A stretch of DNA of 64,000 nt from Effusibacillus dendaii (GCF_015097055.1 NZ_AP023366.1:720501-784500), one strand, 5' to 3'. Shown: positions 52,358-62,319, counted from the first letter of the stretch. A program made the numbers and translations. The notes: generated by a model from the letters alone, not told the origin.

Positions 52358-53701
52358 TCAAAAACGGCGGGCTGCCTGCTGCACCGGATCCCATACAGAG
52401 TTAAAAGGGGGGGCATAGGACAAATCCAATTCGAGCAGTTGATCGATTGTCATATCGTGGTACAAAGCAACAGCCAACAGATCGATTCGCTTGTCCGCAC
52501 CCGCTTTCCCAATTGCCTGTCCACCCAACAGTTTTCCGCTGGATTTTTCCGCCAAAAGCTTGATCGTAAGCGGTTCGGCGTTCGGATAATATCCTGCATG
52601 ATCTTTTGTCTCGATCTGCACCGATTCAAATTCAACTCCCAAATCGCTCGCTTCTTTTTCGTTTAAACCGGTTCGAGCCATGGCCAAATCAAATATTTTA
52701 ACAACAGCTGAACCGACTATCCCCGCGAAAGAGGCCGTTTGCCCCGCCATATTTTTGCCGGCAATCCGCCCCTGCTTGTTTGCGGTAGTACCGAGCGGGA
52801 TATAATCGTCTTTTTGTTTTACACGATGATAATGGACCGCTGCATCCCCGGCCGCATATATATTTGGAAAATTGGTCTCCATCTGCCGGTTGACCTGAAT
52901 CGCGTCGCGAAATCCCAGCCCAATGCCCGCCTCTTTCGCCAGTTCACTGTTTGGCACAACGCCGATGGCAATCAAAACCAGATCGGCCGGTAACGATTCG
53001 GTTTCTGTCTCTACCGACTGGACTACCCCTTGCTTTCCTGCAATCCCCTTTACGGTTTGCCCGAGCTTTACCCGAACACCTTTTTGTTCCATATGAAGAC
53101 AGGCCTGTTCGGAAATCTCCCGATCCCAAGCGGTGGCAATCTGATCGTTCCGATCCAGCACGATAACCTGTTTTCCAAGATTTGTAACCGCTTCCGCCAT
53201 TTCCAAACCGATATATCCGCCGCCAATAATCACACACCTTTGCACATGGGCCTGTTCCGTCAAATAACGGCGAATCCGTTCGGCATCAGGGATCGTTTTC
53301 AGCAGAAAGACCCCCTGCAGGCTGGTTCCCTCCCAGTTTGGAACGATCGGTCTGGCGCCGGTGGCAATCAGCAGTTTGTCATATGAAATCTGTCTTGTCT
53401 CTCCCGAACGCAAATTTGTATACTCGACTGACCGATTGTGTGGGTGAACACGCGTGGCTTGACATTCCATTCGCACATCGATGCCATATTTGTTCTGAAA
53501 CGTTTCCCTCGTTCGGGCAATCAATTTGTGCGAATCGGCGACATCGCCGCCAATGTAATAGGGAAGTCCGCACTGGGCATAGGAAAGCGTCTCCCCCATC
53601 TCCAGCACAATCGTTTGACACGTTTCTGACATATGTCTGACAATCTGCATCGCAGCGCTCATCCCTGCTGCATCGCCTCCCACCACAACAAATGATTTCA
53701 T
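52358..53701 (-). CDS. cdr: CoA-disulfide reductase
   Basis: A 447-residue FAD/NAD(P)H disulfide reductase of the single-cysteine type. FAD motif VVVGGDAAGMSAAMQI, redox Cys44 in SYAQCGLPYY, NAD(P)H motif CVIIGGGYIGLEMAEAV, and the second FAD motif IYAAGDAAVHYH are present. The single Cys44 rather than CxxxxC points to CoA-disulfide (or NADH oxidase-like) activity. GGGGGAGA precedes the ATG. Diverges from an HTH/TPR regulator. Confidence 0.87.
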   Translation of the reverse strand: MKSFVVVGGDAAGMSAAMQIVRHMSETCQTIVLEMGETLSYAQCGLPYYIGGDVADSHKLIARTRETFQNKYGIDVRMECQATRVHPHNRSVEYTNLRSGETRQISYDKLLIATGARPIVPNWEGTSLQGVFLLKTIPDAERIRRYLTEQAHVQRCVIIGGGYIGLEMAEAVTNLGKQVIVLDRNDQIATAWDREISEQACLHMEQKGVRVKLGQTVKGIAGKQGVVQSVETETESLPADLVLIAIGVVPNSELAKEAGIGLGFRDAIQVNRQMETNFPNIYAAGDAAVHYHRVKQKDDYIPLGTTANKQGRIAGKNMAGQTASFAGIVGSAVVKIFDLAMARTGLNEKEASDLGVEFESVQIETKDHAGYYPNAEPLTIKLLAEKSSGKLLGGQAIGKAGADKRIDLLAVALYHDMTIDQLLELDLSYAPPFNSVWDPVQQAARRF

Positions 53702-53822
53702 AAGTCATATCTCCCCCTTCTGTTTCTATCATTGCCACAAAGATTAAAAAACTAACTATTTCCCTGCATCACCAAAAATAGTAAAATTATGAATGGGGTT
53801 TGGGAAACAGGGGGAAATTTGC

Positions 53823-55112
53823 ATGAATCAAACATTAGGAGGAAAAATCAGAGAGTTGCGGCTCGCTCGCAACATGACACAAAGCGAACTTGGTCGAAAT
53901 CTAGTGACGGCCAGTATGATCAGCCAAATTGAAGCGGATAAGGCGAATCCTTCCAACAAGTTATTAGCCAGATTAGCTGAACGGTTAGGTGTCCCGCTGC
54001 ATTTTTTCCGAGAGGACATCCAAACGAAGGAAGAAAAAAGCAACCGTTTGAAGTATGCCCGAATTTTGATGGAGGCCAAAAACTATCAGGCGGCTGCTGA
54101 ATTGTTGCAGGAACTTGTGCAAACTACACCGTCCGGGCCGCCATTGTTTGCCGTTCAATCGGATTTGGCCACCTGTCTTGTCAAGATTGGAAGCATTGAT
54201 GAGGCAATCAAGCTTAACGAAAAGCTGATCCACGATGCATGTGGACAGAATGATTTTGTGTCTGCCGTAAAATTGTATTGCTCTCTGGGATTGATCGAAT
54301 TTGAAAGAAATAACTGGATGTTGGCCGATTTTTATTGGTCTAAGGCAGTAACCCTTTGCACCAAACACATTCCGAGAGAAACAGCTCTCCTATTAGAAGC
54401 TTTGCTTTTACACGGTAAGGTGCAAAATCAGTTGTATAATTTTGCGGATGCATACAACACCTTGCTGAAAGCGGAAAAGCTTTTGCAGGGAACAAACCAC
54501 GTTCAGAAGCGGGCTGATTTTTACGCATTGATGTGCCAAACGCAAAGAGGATTGCATAATTACCCAAAAGCGGTCGAATTTGCCCAGAAAGCGATTACCG
54601 CTTACGATGCGCTGGGCTTGTCTGACAGAACAGCCGAAATGAAAATTCAATTAACCGAAATACTGGATGAAAACGGAAACCCGGCAGAAGCGCTGCACAT
54701 GCTGCAAGCCTGTTTGGAAGAAGGGGATGAGGCGTGGTTGGAACGAATCTCATCCATCCATACCCTAACTGCCAAAATCCTGTTCCGTTTGGGTCGTTTC
54801 GATGAATCCAAAACTCACTGCCTGAAAGCGATTGCACTAGCCGATCCTGATGAACTCACTGTTATCGAAGCACAATCGACATTGACGAAAATTGCTCTGG
54901 AAAACGGCCATTATTCAGAAGCTATCACCTGCTGTGAAGAATTGATTTCGTTGTGCGAACAGCGAAACGAACTGACCGAATTGGCAGAGGCATTCTCTCT
55001 CCTGTCTGACATTTACAAAAAACAGGGTAATCTGATATCTGCTGCAGAAACATTTTTACGCATGCAAAAGACGGTGGAATACAATTTGCGTGAGAAAGTG
55101 TTGGTGCCGTGA
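53823..55112 (+). CDS. HTH-TPR transcriptional regulator
   Basis: A 429-residue protein. The N-terminal XRE-type HTH (residues ~8-62: IRELRLARNMTQSELGRNLV) is followed by about nine TPR-like helical repeats covering the remainder, e.g. NYQAAAELLQELVQTTP and YPKAVEFAQKAITAYDALG. The layout resembles the RRNPP/tetratricopeptide regulators, which bind peptides, but no small secreted peptide gene was found nearby. GGGGGA lies 7 nt before the ATG. Divergent from CoA-disulfide reductase. Confidence 0.85.
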   Translation: MNQTLGGKIRELRLARNMTQSELGRNLVTASMISQIEADKANPSNKLLARLAERLGVPLHFFREDIQTKEEKSNRLKYARILMEAKNYQAAAELLQELVQTTPSGPPLFAVQSDLATCLVKIGSIDEAIKLNEKLIHDACGQNDFVSAVKLYCSLGLIEFERNNWMLADFYWSKAVTLCTKHIPRETALLLEALLLHGKVQNQLYNFADAYNTLLKAEKLLQGTNHVQKRADFYALMCQTQRGLHNYPKAVEFAQKAITAYDALGLSDRTAEMKIQLTEILDENGNPAEALHMLQACLEEGDEAWLERISSIHTLTAKILFRLGRFDESKTHCLKAIALADPDELTVIEAQSTLTKIALENGHYSEAITCCEELISLCEQRNELTELAEAFSLLSDIYKKQGNLISAAETFLRMQKTVEYNLREKVLVP

Positions 55113-55132
55113 GAAACAGCTATCCTTGCCAG

Positions 55133-55169
55133 GCGGCCTTGGTTCGGTTTTCTGCCGGACAGAGGCCGC
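55133..55169 (+). terminator. Terminator after the HTH-TPR gene
   Basis: A 7-bp GC-rich stem (GCGGCCT/AGGCCGC) with a large loop is followed by TTCGTTTC, 20 bp past the stop codon. Confidence 0.55.
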
Positions 55170-55190
55170 TTCGTTTCATGCAAATCAAAT

Positions 55191-55220
55191 AAAAACCATC
55201 GGACAGCGGTTCCGATGGTT
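55191..55220 (-). terminator. Terminator after dacF
   Basis: A 10-bp stem (AACCATCGGA/TCCGATGGTT) is followed on the minus strand by TTTTTATTTG. Confidence 0.85.
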
Positions 55221-55244
55221 TCGTGCATTTCGTTCTTCTGCGGT

Positions 55245-55294
55245 TTCAAGCTTTTAGGGTTCGTTCTAGCTTCTAGGGTTTCAAGCTACTACGG
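55245..55294. repeat. Three imperfect ~17-bp repeats over the dacF stop
   Basis: TTCAAGCTTTTAGGG, TTCTAGCTTCTAGGG and TTCAAGCTACTACGG begin at 55245, 55264 and 55280. The third contains the dacF stop codon, so the array looks like duplication of the gene's 3' end. Confidence 0.65.
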
Positions 55295-56485
55295 CTTCAG
55301 CCAATGCCGGATGGTGCGGTTGAACATTTCGCCAAGACTGGCTTTCTCCACCTTTTCCCCTGCAAGGATGTTGGTGCGTCCCACTTCCTGGCCGTTTTTA
55401 TAGACGACAATATGTCCCACGACCACCCCTTTTTCGAGCGGCGCTTTGACGGACAGCAGTTCGACCGTTTGGGTGAACGCGTCTTTCTTTTCCCCCTTCT
55501 TCATCAGAATGCCGACGGTATCCGCTGCAACCAGCGGAATTTCTTCCGGTGTTCCTTTTTCAATAGCGCCTTTCTGCACAACCTGGCCTCGTTTATAAAG
55601 CGTTTCGCTGTAATAGTTGGCAAATGCCCAGTCGAGCATTCCCGATACTTCCGCGTTGCGGGTGGGTGAAGTCGGTTCCCCCATTACCACCGCGATCACA
55701 CGAAATCCGTTCCGTTTGGCAGTTGCGCTTAAACAATATCTGGATTCGGATGTGAAGCCCGTTTTTAAACCGTCCACCCCATCATAAAAGCGCACCAGTT
55801 TATTGGTGTTAACGAGCCAGAACGGTTTTTCCGAATCCTGCCGGAGGTAATCCTGAAACAGGGAGGTCCATTTCAGAACCGTCTCATGCTTGACCAGTTC
55901 CCTTGACATGATGGCAATATCGTATGCAGACGTATAATGGTTTTGGACCGGCAGGCCGTTACAGTTGGAAAAATGCGTATTCTTCATCCCCAACTCCTGT
56001 GCCCGCTCGTTCATCAAGCGCACAAACTCCTCTTCCGAGCCTGCCAAATGTTCAGCAACCGCCACCGATGCGTCGTTGGCCGAACCGAGCGCAATACCTT
56101 TCATCATCTGTTCCAGCGTCATTTCTTCGCCCGGTTCCAGATAAATCTGCGATCCCCCCATGGATGCCGCATATTCGCTGGTTCGGATTTTATCGGTCAA
56201 TTTCACCTTTCCCGATTCCACCGCTTCCATCACAAGCAGCATGGTCATGATTTTCGTAACGCTGGCTGGCGGAAGTTTCTCATGTCCGTTTTTCTCAAAC
56301 AGCAGTTGGCCGGTTGCCGCATCCATGACAACTGCCGAGACCGCCTGCTTGGCAATCTGCACCTGTTTGTTGTCCGATTTTACTTCCGCAGCGTATGCAA
56401 AATGGGATGGAAGCAGACAGCTGCCTGTAAAAATCCCGACAGACAGGACTGTCAGGATCAACTTTTTGGAAACGTTACGCCACAT
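55289..56485 (-). CDS. dacF: D-alanyl-D-alanine carboxypeptidase DacF
   Basis: A PBP5-type enzyme of 398 residues. Signal peptide ends in FAYA, SxxK Ser75-Lys78 (SVTK), SxN as SAN in ALGSANDAS and KTG in GLKTGFT. The amphipathic C-terminal anchor (MFNRTIRHWLKP) is present. The genomic place between the nucleoside-salvage genes and spoIIA matches dacF, whose product trims spore peptidoglycan. GGAGGG 8 nt before the ATG. Confidence 0.88.
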   Translation of the reverse strand: MWRNVSKKLILTVLSVGIFTGSCLLPSHFAYAAEVKSDNKQVQIAKQAVSAVVMDAATGQLLFEKNGHEKLPPASVTKIMTMLLVMEAVESGKVKLTDKIRTSEYAASMGGSQIYLEPGEEMTLEQMMKGIALGSANDASVAVAEHLAGSEEEFVRLMNERAQELGMKNTHFSNCNGLPVQNHYTSAYDIAIMSRELVKHETVLKWTSLFQDYLRQDSEKPFWLVNTNKLVRFYDGVDGLKTGFTSESRYCLSATAKRNGFRVIAVVMGEPTSPTRNAEVSGMLDWAFANYYSETLYKRGQVVQKGAIEKGTPEEIPLVAADTVGILMKKGEKKDAFTQTVELLSVKAPLEKGVVVGHIVVYKNGQEVGRTNILAGEKVEKASLGEMFNRTIRHWLKP

Positions 56486-56513
56486 GACTGTGTCCCTCCT
56501 TCAATGATACGGG

Positions 56514-56544
56514 TAGTGTACCACCAGGGGAAGGTTTTCATTAC
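56514..56544 (-). promoter_or_regulatory. Possible sigma-F/G promoter of dacF
   Basis: On the minus strand GTAAT and TGGTACACTA are 16 bp apart, about 30 bp upstream of dacF, loosely matching forespore promoter consensus. Confidence 0.3.
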
Positions 56545-56558
56545 AATATCTGGCGTTT

Positions 56559-57173
56559 TTATTCGGGTGTGTATTTTGGCCGTTCCATCGCAAAAACTGA
56601 CCCCAGTTTGCTATAGTTGGAGCCTGCCAATCGGGCGACAGGCGCTAATTTTTCAACATCCACCCGCCCGTTGTTGACAACTTCGTCATCGACTGCAAAA
56701 TGTACGACCTCGCCTATAATCAAGTCGCTGTCCGGTCCATTCCCAAGTTCGACAATCTGTACCAGTTTGCACTCCATCGCGACGCGGCACTCTGCCACAC
56801 GGGGAACTTTTACAAGCTTTCCGGGAACCGTCGTCAATCCGGCCCGCTCCACTTCCGAAATAGAAGAGGGGTACGGACAGGACGTATGGTTGATTTTTTC
56901 AATGAGTGATTCTTCTGCCGTATGAACGACAAATTCACCTGTCCGCCGGATATTGCGAGACGTGTCCTTGCTGCTTCCGTCATCTTTGCGGGCCACCGAG
57001 ACCGCGAGCATCGGCGGATCACTGCAAACCACATTATAAAAACTGAAAGGCGCCGCATTTACAATTCCGTTTTCCGACAATGTGGTGACAAACGCAATCG
57101 GGCGAGGCGTTACCAGACCGATCAACAGTTTATAGATTTCAATCGCCGACAAATCCTTTGCATCCTTTTGCAT
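56559..57173 (-). CDS. Flavin reductase-like (DIM6/NTAB) flavoprotein
   Basis: A 204-residue FMN-binding split-barrel protein. LIGLVTPRPIAFVTTLSENG with APFSFYNVVCSDPPMLAVSV is the FMN-binding signature, and NIRRTGEFVVHTAEESLIEK follows. Substrate unknown; may be a flavin reductase or hydroxylase component. The ATG at 57173 has GGGGGAG 5 nt upstream. Placed between dacF and pdp, an insertion relative to B. subtilis. Confidence 0.82.
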   Translation of the reverse strand: MQKDAKDLSAIEIYKLLIGLVTPRPIAFVTTLSENGIVNAAPFSFYNVVCSDPPMLAVSVARKDDGSSKDTSRNIRRTGEFVVHTAEESLIEKINHTSCPYPSSISEVERAGLTTVPGKLVKVPRVAECRVAMECKLVQIVELGNGPDSDLIIGEVVHFAVDDEVVNNGRVDVEKLAPVARLAGSNYSKLGSVFAMERPKYTPE

Positions 57174-57187
57174 CTTCTCTCCCCCAA

Positions 57188-58516
57188 TCAATAGAATCTT
57201 TCGATACCCTCGCGTGTGACAACCCCGTATATAAGCGGCGGCTTTGGCACGGGTACCGGGCTGATTTCAAATGACTCCCTGAGCAGGGAGATTACTCCTG
57301 GCAAACGGGCGTCGTCATTCAAATGCAAAACGGCTAACGGGTCTCCTGTTGCCACCTGATCGCCTATTTTTTTCTGAAGCACGATGCCTACCGCCAGATC
57401 GATCGCCGAATCTTTCTGTTCTCGTCCGGCACCTAGCAGCATCGCGCAGGTGCCGATCGTTTCGGCATTGATATAGGAGATAAAGCCGTCTGTTTCTGAT
57501 TTGAAGACGACCGTTTTGGCCGCCTGTGGAAGCATCTCTGGCCGATCGACCACAGATGCGTCTCCCCCCTGCGCCGCAATAAACTGTTTCAGCTTGGCAA
57601 CAGCCGCCCCCGAACAAATCTGATCGCGCAGCCGTTGTTTAGCTGTTTCCGGATCTGACGCTTTCCTTGCCAGCACCGTCATATGAGCTCCCAGTTCAAG
57701 ACATAATTCGGTTAAATCGGCAGGACCGTGCCCCTGCAGCGTATCGATTGCCTCTTTCACTTCCAGGGCGTTGCCAACCGCCAATCCAAGCGGTTGATTC
57801 ATGTCTGAAACAACCGCGATTGTTTGGCGGCCCAGTTCCGTGCCAATCTCAACCATCGCTTTCGCCAGAACAAACGACTCGTCGAGCGTCTTCATAAAAG
57901 CTCCCTCGCCCGTTTTCACATCCAACACGATCGCGTCCGCTCCGGCCGCCAGCTTTTTGCTCATTACGGAACTGGCAATCAGGGGAATCGAGTCGACAGT
58001 CGCCGTCACATCTCGCAGCGCATACAGCTTTTTGTCGGCAGGCGCCACATCCCCCGTCTGTCCGGTCAGAGCAAGACCAATCTGGTTGACGTTTTGCACA
58101 AACTGCCGTTCACTTAATTCGACAGAAAAACCGGGAATCGATTGCAATTTGTCAATTGTGCCGCCTGTGTGACCCAATCCGTGCCCTGACATTTTGGCAA
58201 CCGGCACACCGATCGACGCCACCAGCGGAGCCAGCACCAACGTAGTAGTGTCACCGACGCCGCCCGTGGAATGTTTATCTACTTTGATCCCTTTGATCGC
58301 AGATAAGTCGACTGTATCGCCCGAATTGGCCATCGCCCGCGTCAAATCGGCTGTTTCCCTTGCGGTCATACCCCGAAAAAAGACCGCCATCGTAAAAGCG
58401 GACATCTGATAATCGGGCAGGGAACCGTTCGTATAACCGTTTACGATAAATTCGATTTCTGGTTTCGATAATTCCCCGCCATCCCGTTTTTTCCGGATCA
58501 AATCATACATTCTCAT
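57188..58516 (-). CDS. pdp: Pyrimidine-nucleoside phosphorylase
   Basis: Phosphorolysis of uridine, deoxyuridine and thymidine. The 442-residue protein shows GIKVDKHSTGGVGDTTTLVL, AKMSGHGLGHTGGTIDKLQS, and LDVKTGEGAFMKTLDES, the phosphate and nucleoside sites. It ends with a lipoyl-like domain. Start ATG at 58516 follows GGTGGG. Third gene of deoB-punA-pdp. Confidence 0.95.
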   Translation of the reverse strand: MRMYDLIRKKRDGGELSKPEIEFIVNGYTNGSLPDYQMSAFTMAVFFRGMTARETADLTRAMANSGDTVDLSAIKGIKVDKHSTGGVGDTTTLVLAPLVASIGVPVAKMSGHGLGHTGGTIDKLQSIPGFSVELSERQFVQNVNQIGLALTGQTGDVAPADKKLYALRDVTATVDSIPLIASSVMSKKLAAGADAIVLDVKTGEGAFMKTLDESFVLAKAMVEIGTELGRQTIAVVSDMNQPLGLAVGNALEVKEAIDTLQGHGPADLTELCLELGAHMTVLARKASDPETAKQRLRDQICSGAAVAKLKQFIAAQGGDASVVDRPEMLPQAAKTVVFKSETDGFISYINAETIGTCAMLLGAGREQKDSAIDLAVGIVLQKKIGDQVATGDPLAVLHLNDDARLPGVISLLRESFEISPVPVPKPPLIYGVVTREGIERFY

Positions 58517-58536
58517 GATGGGCCCACCTCAAAATC

Positions 58537-59355
58537 CTACAGTTCCCTGACAATTTCCCGAACCAAACGGCTGAACGATTCTTTGACCCGCTCCGCCGTT
58601 TCCATCACTTCCTGATGGCTTAACGGCTGATCCAGGATTCCAGCCGCCAAGTTGGAAATACAGGAAATGCCCAATACGCGCATTCCCATATGCTTGGCGA
58701 CAATCACTTCCGGCACGGTCGACATGCCAACCGCATCGGCTCCCAACTGCCGCAGCATACGAATTTCGGCCGGTGTTTCATAACTGGGACCGGTCAGCCC
58801 CGCGTAAACGCCTTCCTGGAGCGGAATCGACAGTTGATTGGCGAGACGGTGGGCGAGCTCCCGCAGGTCCCGGTCGTACGCGTTCGACATATCGGGAAAA
58901 CGGACTCCCAGTTCCGGATGGTTTGGCCCGATCAGCGGGTTTTGTCCGGTTAAATTAATATGGTCGCGGATCAGCATCAAATCACCGGCTGCAAAGTCCT
59001 TATTAATGCCGCCTGACGCATTGGTAATCACCGCCGTGTCGATGCCTAAACGTTTCATGACACGGATGGGAAACGTCACCTGTCCGACTGAATACCCTTC
59101 GTAAAAGTGAAAGCGGCCCTGCATCATCGCCACCATTTGTCCGGCAAAACGGCCGAATACAAACTGGCCGGCATGCCCTTCCACCGTGGAAACGGGAAAA
59201 TGGGGGATTGTATCATACGGAATTGTAACCGCGTTCTCTACTTCTTCCGCTAATATGCCAAGGCCGGACCCTAGCACCAGGCCAATTTTTGGCGTTCCTG
59301 AAATTTGTTTTCGGATAACAGAGGCCGATTCATCGATCTGATTCAGTAAGTTCAT
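58537..59355 (-). CDS. punA: Purine-nucleoside phosphorylase PunA
   Basis: Trimeric PNP of 272 residues. [55 protein letters not shown] and [20 protein letters not shown] are typical phosphate and base contacts. AAGGAG lies 8 nt before the ATG at 59355. The first 26 bp overlap the end of deoB. Confidence 0.95.
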   Translation of the reverse strand: MNLLNQIDESASVIRKQISGTPKIGLVLGSGLGILAEEVENAVTIPYDTIPHFPVSTVEGHAGQFVFGRFAGQMVAMMQGRFHFYEGYSVGQVTFPIRVMKRLGIDTAVITNASGGINKDFAAGDLMLIRDHINLTGQNPLIGPNHPELGVRFPDMSNAYDRDLRELAHRLANQLSIPLQEGVYAGLTGPSYETPAEIRMLRQLGADAVGMSTVPEVIVAKHMGMRVLGISCISNLAAGILDQPLSHQEVMETAERVKESFSRLVREIVREL

Positions 59356-60511
59356 ATAAAAAACTCCTTCCCATTCCCGGATTTGGCACTCCAAAATTGT
59401 CCGCAATCGTAGCGCCCAAGTCGGCAAATGTTTCACGGACACCGAGACTCACCGTCGTTTTCATTCCGGTTGCAAAAGCCAGCAGCGGCACGAATTCGCG
59501 TGTATGGTCAGTCCCGGCTGTCGTCGGGTCACACCCGTGGTCGGCGGTGATGATCAACAAATCGTTCGCCCGCAAGGAACCGATCAGTTCCGGCATTCGG
59601 GCATCAAACTGCTCAATCGCTTTGGCAAATCCATACGGGTCGTTGCGGTGGCCATATTTTGCATCAAAATCGACCAGGTTGGTAAAGATCAGACCTTTCT
59701 CCACGTCCCTCATCGCAGTCAGCGTCTGATCGACCCCATCCATATTGTCATTCGTATGTATCCCCCGCGTAATGCCAGATCCTCCATAGATGTCTTCGAT
59801 TTTGCCAATGCCGACAACGTCAAGCCCCGCCTCCTGCAGTTCGTTTAGCACCGTTCGGCCAAACAAAAGAGAGTAGTCGCGGCGATTTGCCGTTCGCACA
59901 AACTGTCCGTTTTCACCGACAAACGGCCTGGCGATCACGCGGCCGACACCATGCGGGCCCACAAGCATGGCGCGGGCGATTTCGCACCAGCAGTACAGTT
60001 CTTCAAGCGGCACAATTTCTTCGTGCGCCGCAATCTGAAACACACTGTCAGCCGATGTATAGACGATCGGATAGCCGGTCTGCATATGCCGATCGCCTAA
60101 CTCCTTTAGGATTTCGGTTCCGGATGCCGGTTTGTTACCCAATGTCTGACGTCCGATCCGTTGTTCAAACTCATCCATGATTTCTTTTGGAAATCCTTCC
60201 GGATATGTCGGGAGCGGCTGTTCCAGCTTGACCCCCATCATCTCCCAATGTCCGTTTGTGGTGTCTTTGCCCGCTGACTGCTCGGCCATCTTTCCGTATG
60301 CCCCAGACTTTGCGTCGGTTGTTACACCCGCAATCGGGTGGATTCGGCCAAGCCCCAACCTGGCCAGATTCGGAACATGCAGGCCGCCCACCGCTCTTGC
60401 AATGTTGGCTATCGTATTGGTGCCAACATCCCCGTATTCCGCCGCATCGTTCGCTTCCCCGATACCGCAGCTGTCCAGCACGAGCAATATGACACGCCCG
60501 TATCTATTCAT
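59330..60511 (-). CDS. deoB: Phosphopentomutase DeoB
   Basis: Interconverts ribose/deoxyribose 1- and 5-phosphates. 393 residues of the alkaline-phosphatase fold: [34 protein letters not shown], and the metal ligands in [27 protein letters not shown] precedes the ATG at 60511. First gene of the nucleoside-salvage operon. Confidence 0.96.
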   Translation of the reverse strand: MNRYGRVILLVLDSCGIGEANDAAEYGDVGTNTIANIARAVGGLHVPNLARLGLGRIHPIAGVTTDAKSGAYGKMAEQSAGKDTTNGHWEMMGVKLEQPLPTYPEGFPKEIMDEFEQRIGRQTLGNKPASGTEILKELGDRHMQTGYPIVYTSADSVFQIAAHEEIVPLEELYCWCEIARAMLVGPHGVGRVIARPFVGENGQFVRTANRRDYSLLFGRTVLNELQEAGLDVVGIGKIEDIYGGSGITRGIHTNDNMDGVDQTLTAMRDVEKGLIFTNLVDFDAKYGHRNDPYGFAKAIEQFDARMPELIGSLRANDLLIITADHGCDPTTAGTDHTREFVPLLAFATGMKTTVSLGVRETFADLGATIADNFGVPNPGMGRSFLYELTESDR

Positions 60512-60564
60512 CGAAGAAACCTCCCCATCCAACATTCTCACGAATTTACGATACCATTCTTTCC

Positions 60565-60602
60565 AAAAAAAAACATCTCCGCAGCATACACCGAAGAGAT
60601 GA
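60565..60602 (-). terminator. Terminator upstream of deoB
   Basis: A 6-bp stem (CATCTC/GAGATG) extended by partial pairing is followed on the minus strand by nine T residues. Confidence 0.75.
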
Positions 60603-60617
60603 GAAAAAGCGAATCAT

Positions 60618-60767
60618 TCATAACAGGGGGCCAGAGTAGTTTTCGTTTCGGGCATCTTCTTGCGCTTTCGAAATGCTCTGGTCGTTCCCGATGTATTTTA
60701 TCGTGGTAATCAGCAGCAAAAGCGTGACCACAAATACCAATCCGGCCAGTAAAGCCAGTACAGACAT
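60618..60767 (-). CDS. 49-residue single-TM protein
   Basis: Short gene starting SVLALLAGLVFVVTLLLLIT after its ATG (GGGGGGG 5 nt upstream), with one TM helix and a charged tail (SISKAQEDARNENYSG). A terminator follows it. Lies between xerD and deoB. Family not recognised. Confidence 0.65.
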   Translation of the reverse strand: MSVLALLAGLVFVVTLLLLITTIKYIGNDQSISKAQEDARNENYSGPLL

Positions 60768-60845
60768 GATTTCCCCCCCAGTCTCCTTACCCGTACTTCA
60801 ATATACGAGCGGACAACCGGAAACATGAAAGATGGAAGAAAAAAA

Positions 60846-61733
60846 TTAGGCCCTGGGATGCGTTTTCGCGTATACTTCCTTTAAGCGAGACTTGGTAATA
60901 TGCGTATAAATTTGCGTAGTGGAAATGTCTGCATGGCCGAGCATTTCTTGAACGGAACGCAAATCAGCCCCATTTTCCAACAGATGCGTCGCAAACGAAT
61001 GACGAAATGTGTGCGGTGTAATCTCTTTTTTGATATTGGCCGCTTTCGCGTATTTCTTGATAATTTTCCAGAACCCTTGCCGCGTCAATCGTTGTCCGTG
61101 GTGGTTCAAAAACAGGGAACGTTCCGATGCATCCCGCACTAAACTTTGCCGGGAACGGTTCATATATTGGTCGAGAATCTTTAAAGCGACAGCCCCTAAC
61201 GGGATAATTCGTTCCTTCGACCCTTTCCCGAAACATTTCAGAAATCCCATGTTGATATTTACATCTTCGATATTGAGCGAGACCAATTCTGACACTCGAA
61301 TTCCGGATGCGTAAAGCAGTTCCAACATCGCTTTGTCACGTATGCCTGCATGTGTTCGCAGATCAGGCGATTCGAGCAGCCGTTCGACATCCTGTACAGA
61401 CAGGACTTGCGGCAGCTTCTTCTCAACCTTAGGTGATTCGAGATTTGCCGTTGGATCGCCTTCAATCAGTCCGTCACGCAGCAAAAATCCGTAAAACGAA
61501 CGGATGCTTGCCAGGTTGCGGGAAATCGTGGTGGTCGCGCGGCCCATTTTTTGCAGTCCCGCCAGATACCCAATAATACTCGCCCGCCGCGTTTGATCGA
61601 TATCCTCGATTCCATTTTGTCGTAAAAATTCCGTGTATCCGATCAAATCTCTTTGATAGGATTCCAGTGTATTTTGTGAGAGGCCCCGTTCGACCGCAAG
61701 GTAATGAATGAATCGTTCGATCAGCTTGTCCAT
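60846..61733 (-). CDS. xerD: Site-specific tyrosine recombinase XerD
   Basis: Resolves chromosome dimers at dif. 295 residues with core-binding N-terminal domain and catalytic domain. Catalytic residues: Arg146 (SGIRVSEL), His241 and Arg244 (HTFRHSF), His267 (LGHADI) and nucleophile Tyr276 (TTQIYTH). GGGGAG lies 8 nt before the ATG. The yqzK-xerD-deoB order is conserved in Bacillales. Confidence 0.95.
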   Translation of the reverse strand: MDKLIERFIHYLAVERGLSQNTLESYQRDLIGYTEFLRQNGIEDIDQTRRASIIGYLAGLQKMGRATTTISRNLASIRSFYGFLLRDGLIEGDPTANLESPKVEKKLPQVLSVQDVERLLESPDLRTHAGIRDKAMLELLYASGIRVSELVSLNIEDVNINMGFLKCFGKGSKERIIPLGAVALKILDQYMNRSRQSLVRDASERSLFLNHHGQRLTRQGFWKIIKKYAKAANIKKEITPHTFRHSFATHLLENGADLRSVQEMLGHADISTTQIYTHITKSRLKEVYAKTHPRA

Positions 61734-61809
61734 CGGTTAAACTCCCCTTTTTCTTCAGCAATACATATTTCTACGAAAAGGGGCTATTTCCTGCTTGTCG
61801 TTCCTGCCA

Positions 61810-62061
61810 TTATTCTCCCGTAAAGTAGAACATCTTCATTCTGGACAAAATGTAATTGGCCCAATCCCAATCCGAATCCGATTCTGAGGAAATCGGTACA
61901 GAATTGACTTTCAAAGAATTTCCGCGCGGTTCCCGGTATTTGTCTACCGGTTGAATCCATGCGTGAAACAATGCCATCGCTTTAAACAATACGAATGAGA
62001 AAAGGCAAACGAGAACTGCCATTTGAACCCATCTGGCAATCTGTCGAAGTGAGACAATCAT
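61810..62061 (-). CDS. yqzK: DUF4227 protein YqzK
   Basis: A small membrane protein of 83 residues with one TM helix (VQMAVLVCLFSFVLFKAMAL) and a basic/charged tail. The family and place between fur and xerD match YqzK. AGGAGGTG is 4-5 nt before the ATG at 62061. Function unknown. Confidence 0.85.
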   Translation of the reverse strand: MIVSLRQIARWVQMAVLVCLFSFVLFKAMALFHAWIQPVDKYREPRGNSLKVNSVPISSESDSDWDWANYILSRMKMFYFTGE

Positions 62062-62130
62062 AAGGCACCTCCTGTCAGATGCATATGTTCGCACTCTCCG
62101 AAAAATGATAGACAGAAGGGGGTGTGACAA

Positions 62131-62277
62131 ATGGCTGATGTAAACACATACTTGGATAAATATCCTCCGGCCAAACTGACGGAAGAAGAAGTTAAGGAAT
62201 TGCAAAATCTGGAGCGGGAATTGACCCAGAAAGCCGGCAGTTCAATCCTTGTCATGGCCTTTCAGGCGGAAAAGTAA
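62131..62277 (+). CDS. 48-residue protein, possibly readthrough-linked to the next ORF
   Basis: Begins MADVNTYLDKYPPAKLTEEE, with AAGGGGGTG 6 nt before the ATG, and ends MAFQAEK-TAA. Mostly helical and charged. The TAA is followed in the same frame by 96 further codons to 62565, so this could be the N-terminal part of a nonsense-interrupted gene. Confidence 0.65.
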   Translation: MADVNTYLDKYPPAKLTEEEVKELQNLERELTQKAGSSILVMAFQAEK

Positions 62278-62319
62278 ACGGAAAAGCAGTGGAAACAGGG
62301 TTACCGTCAGTACGACAAC

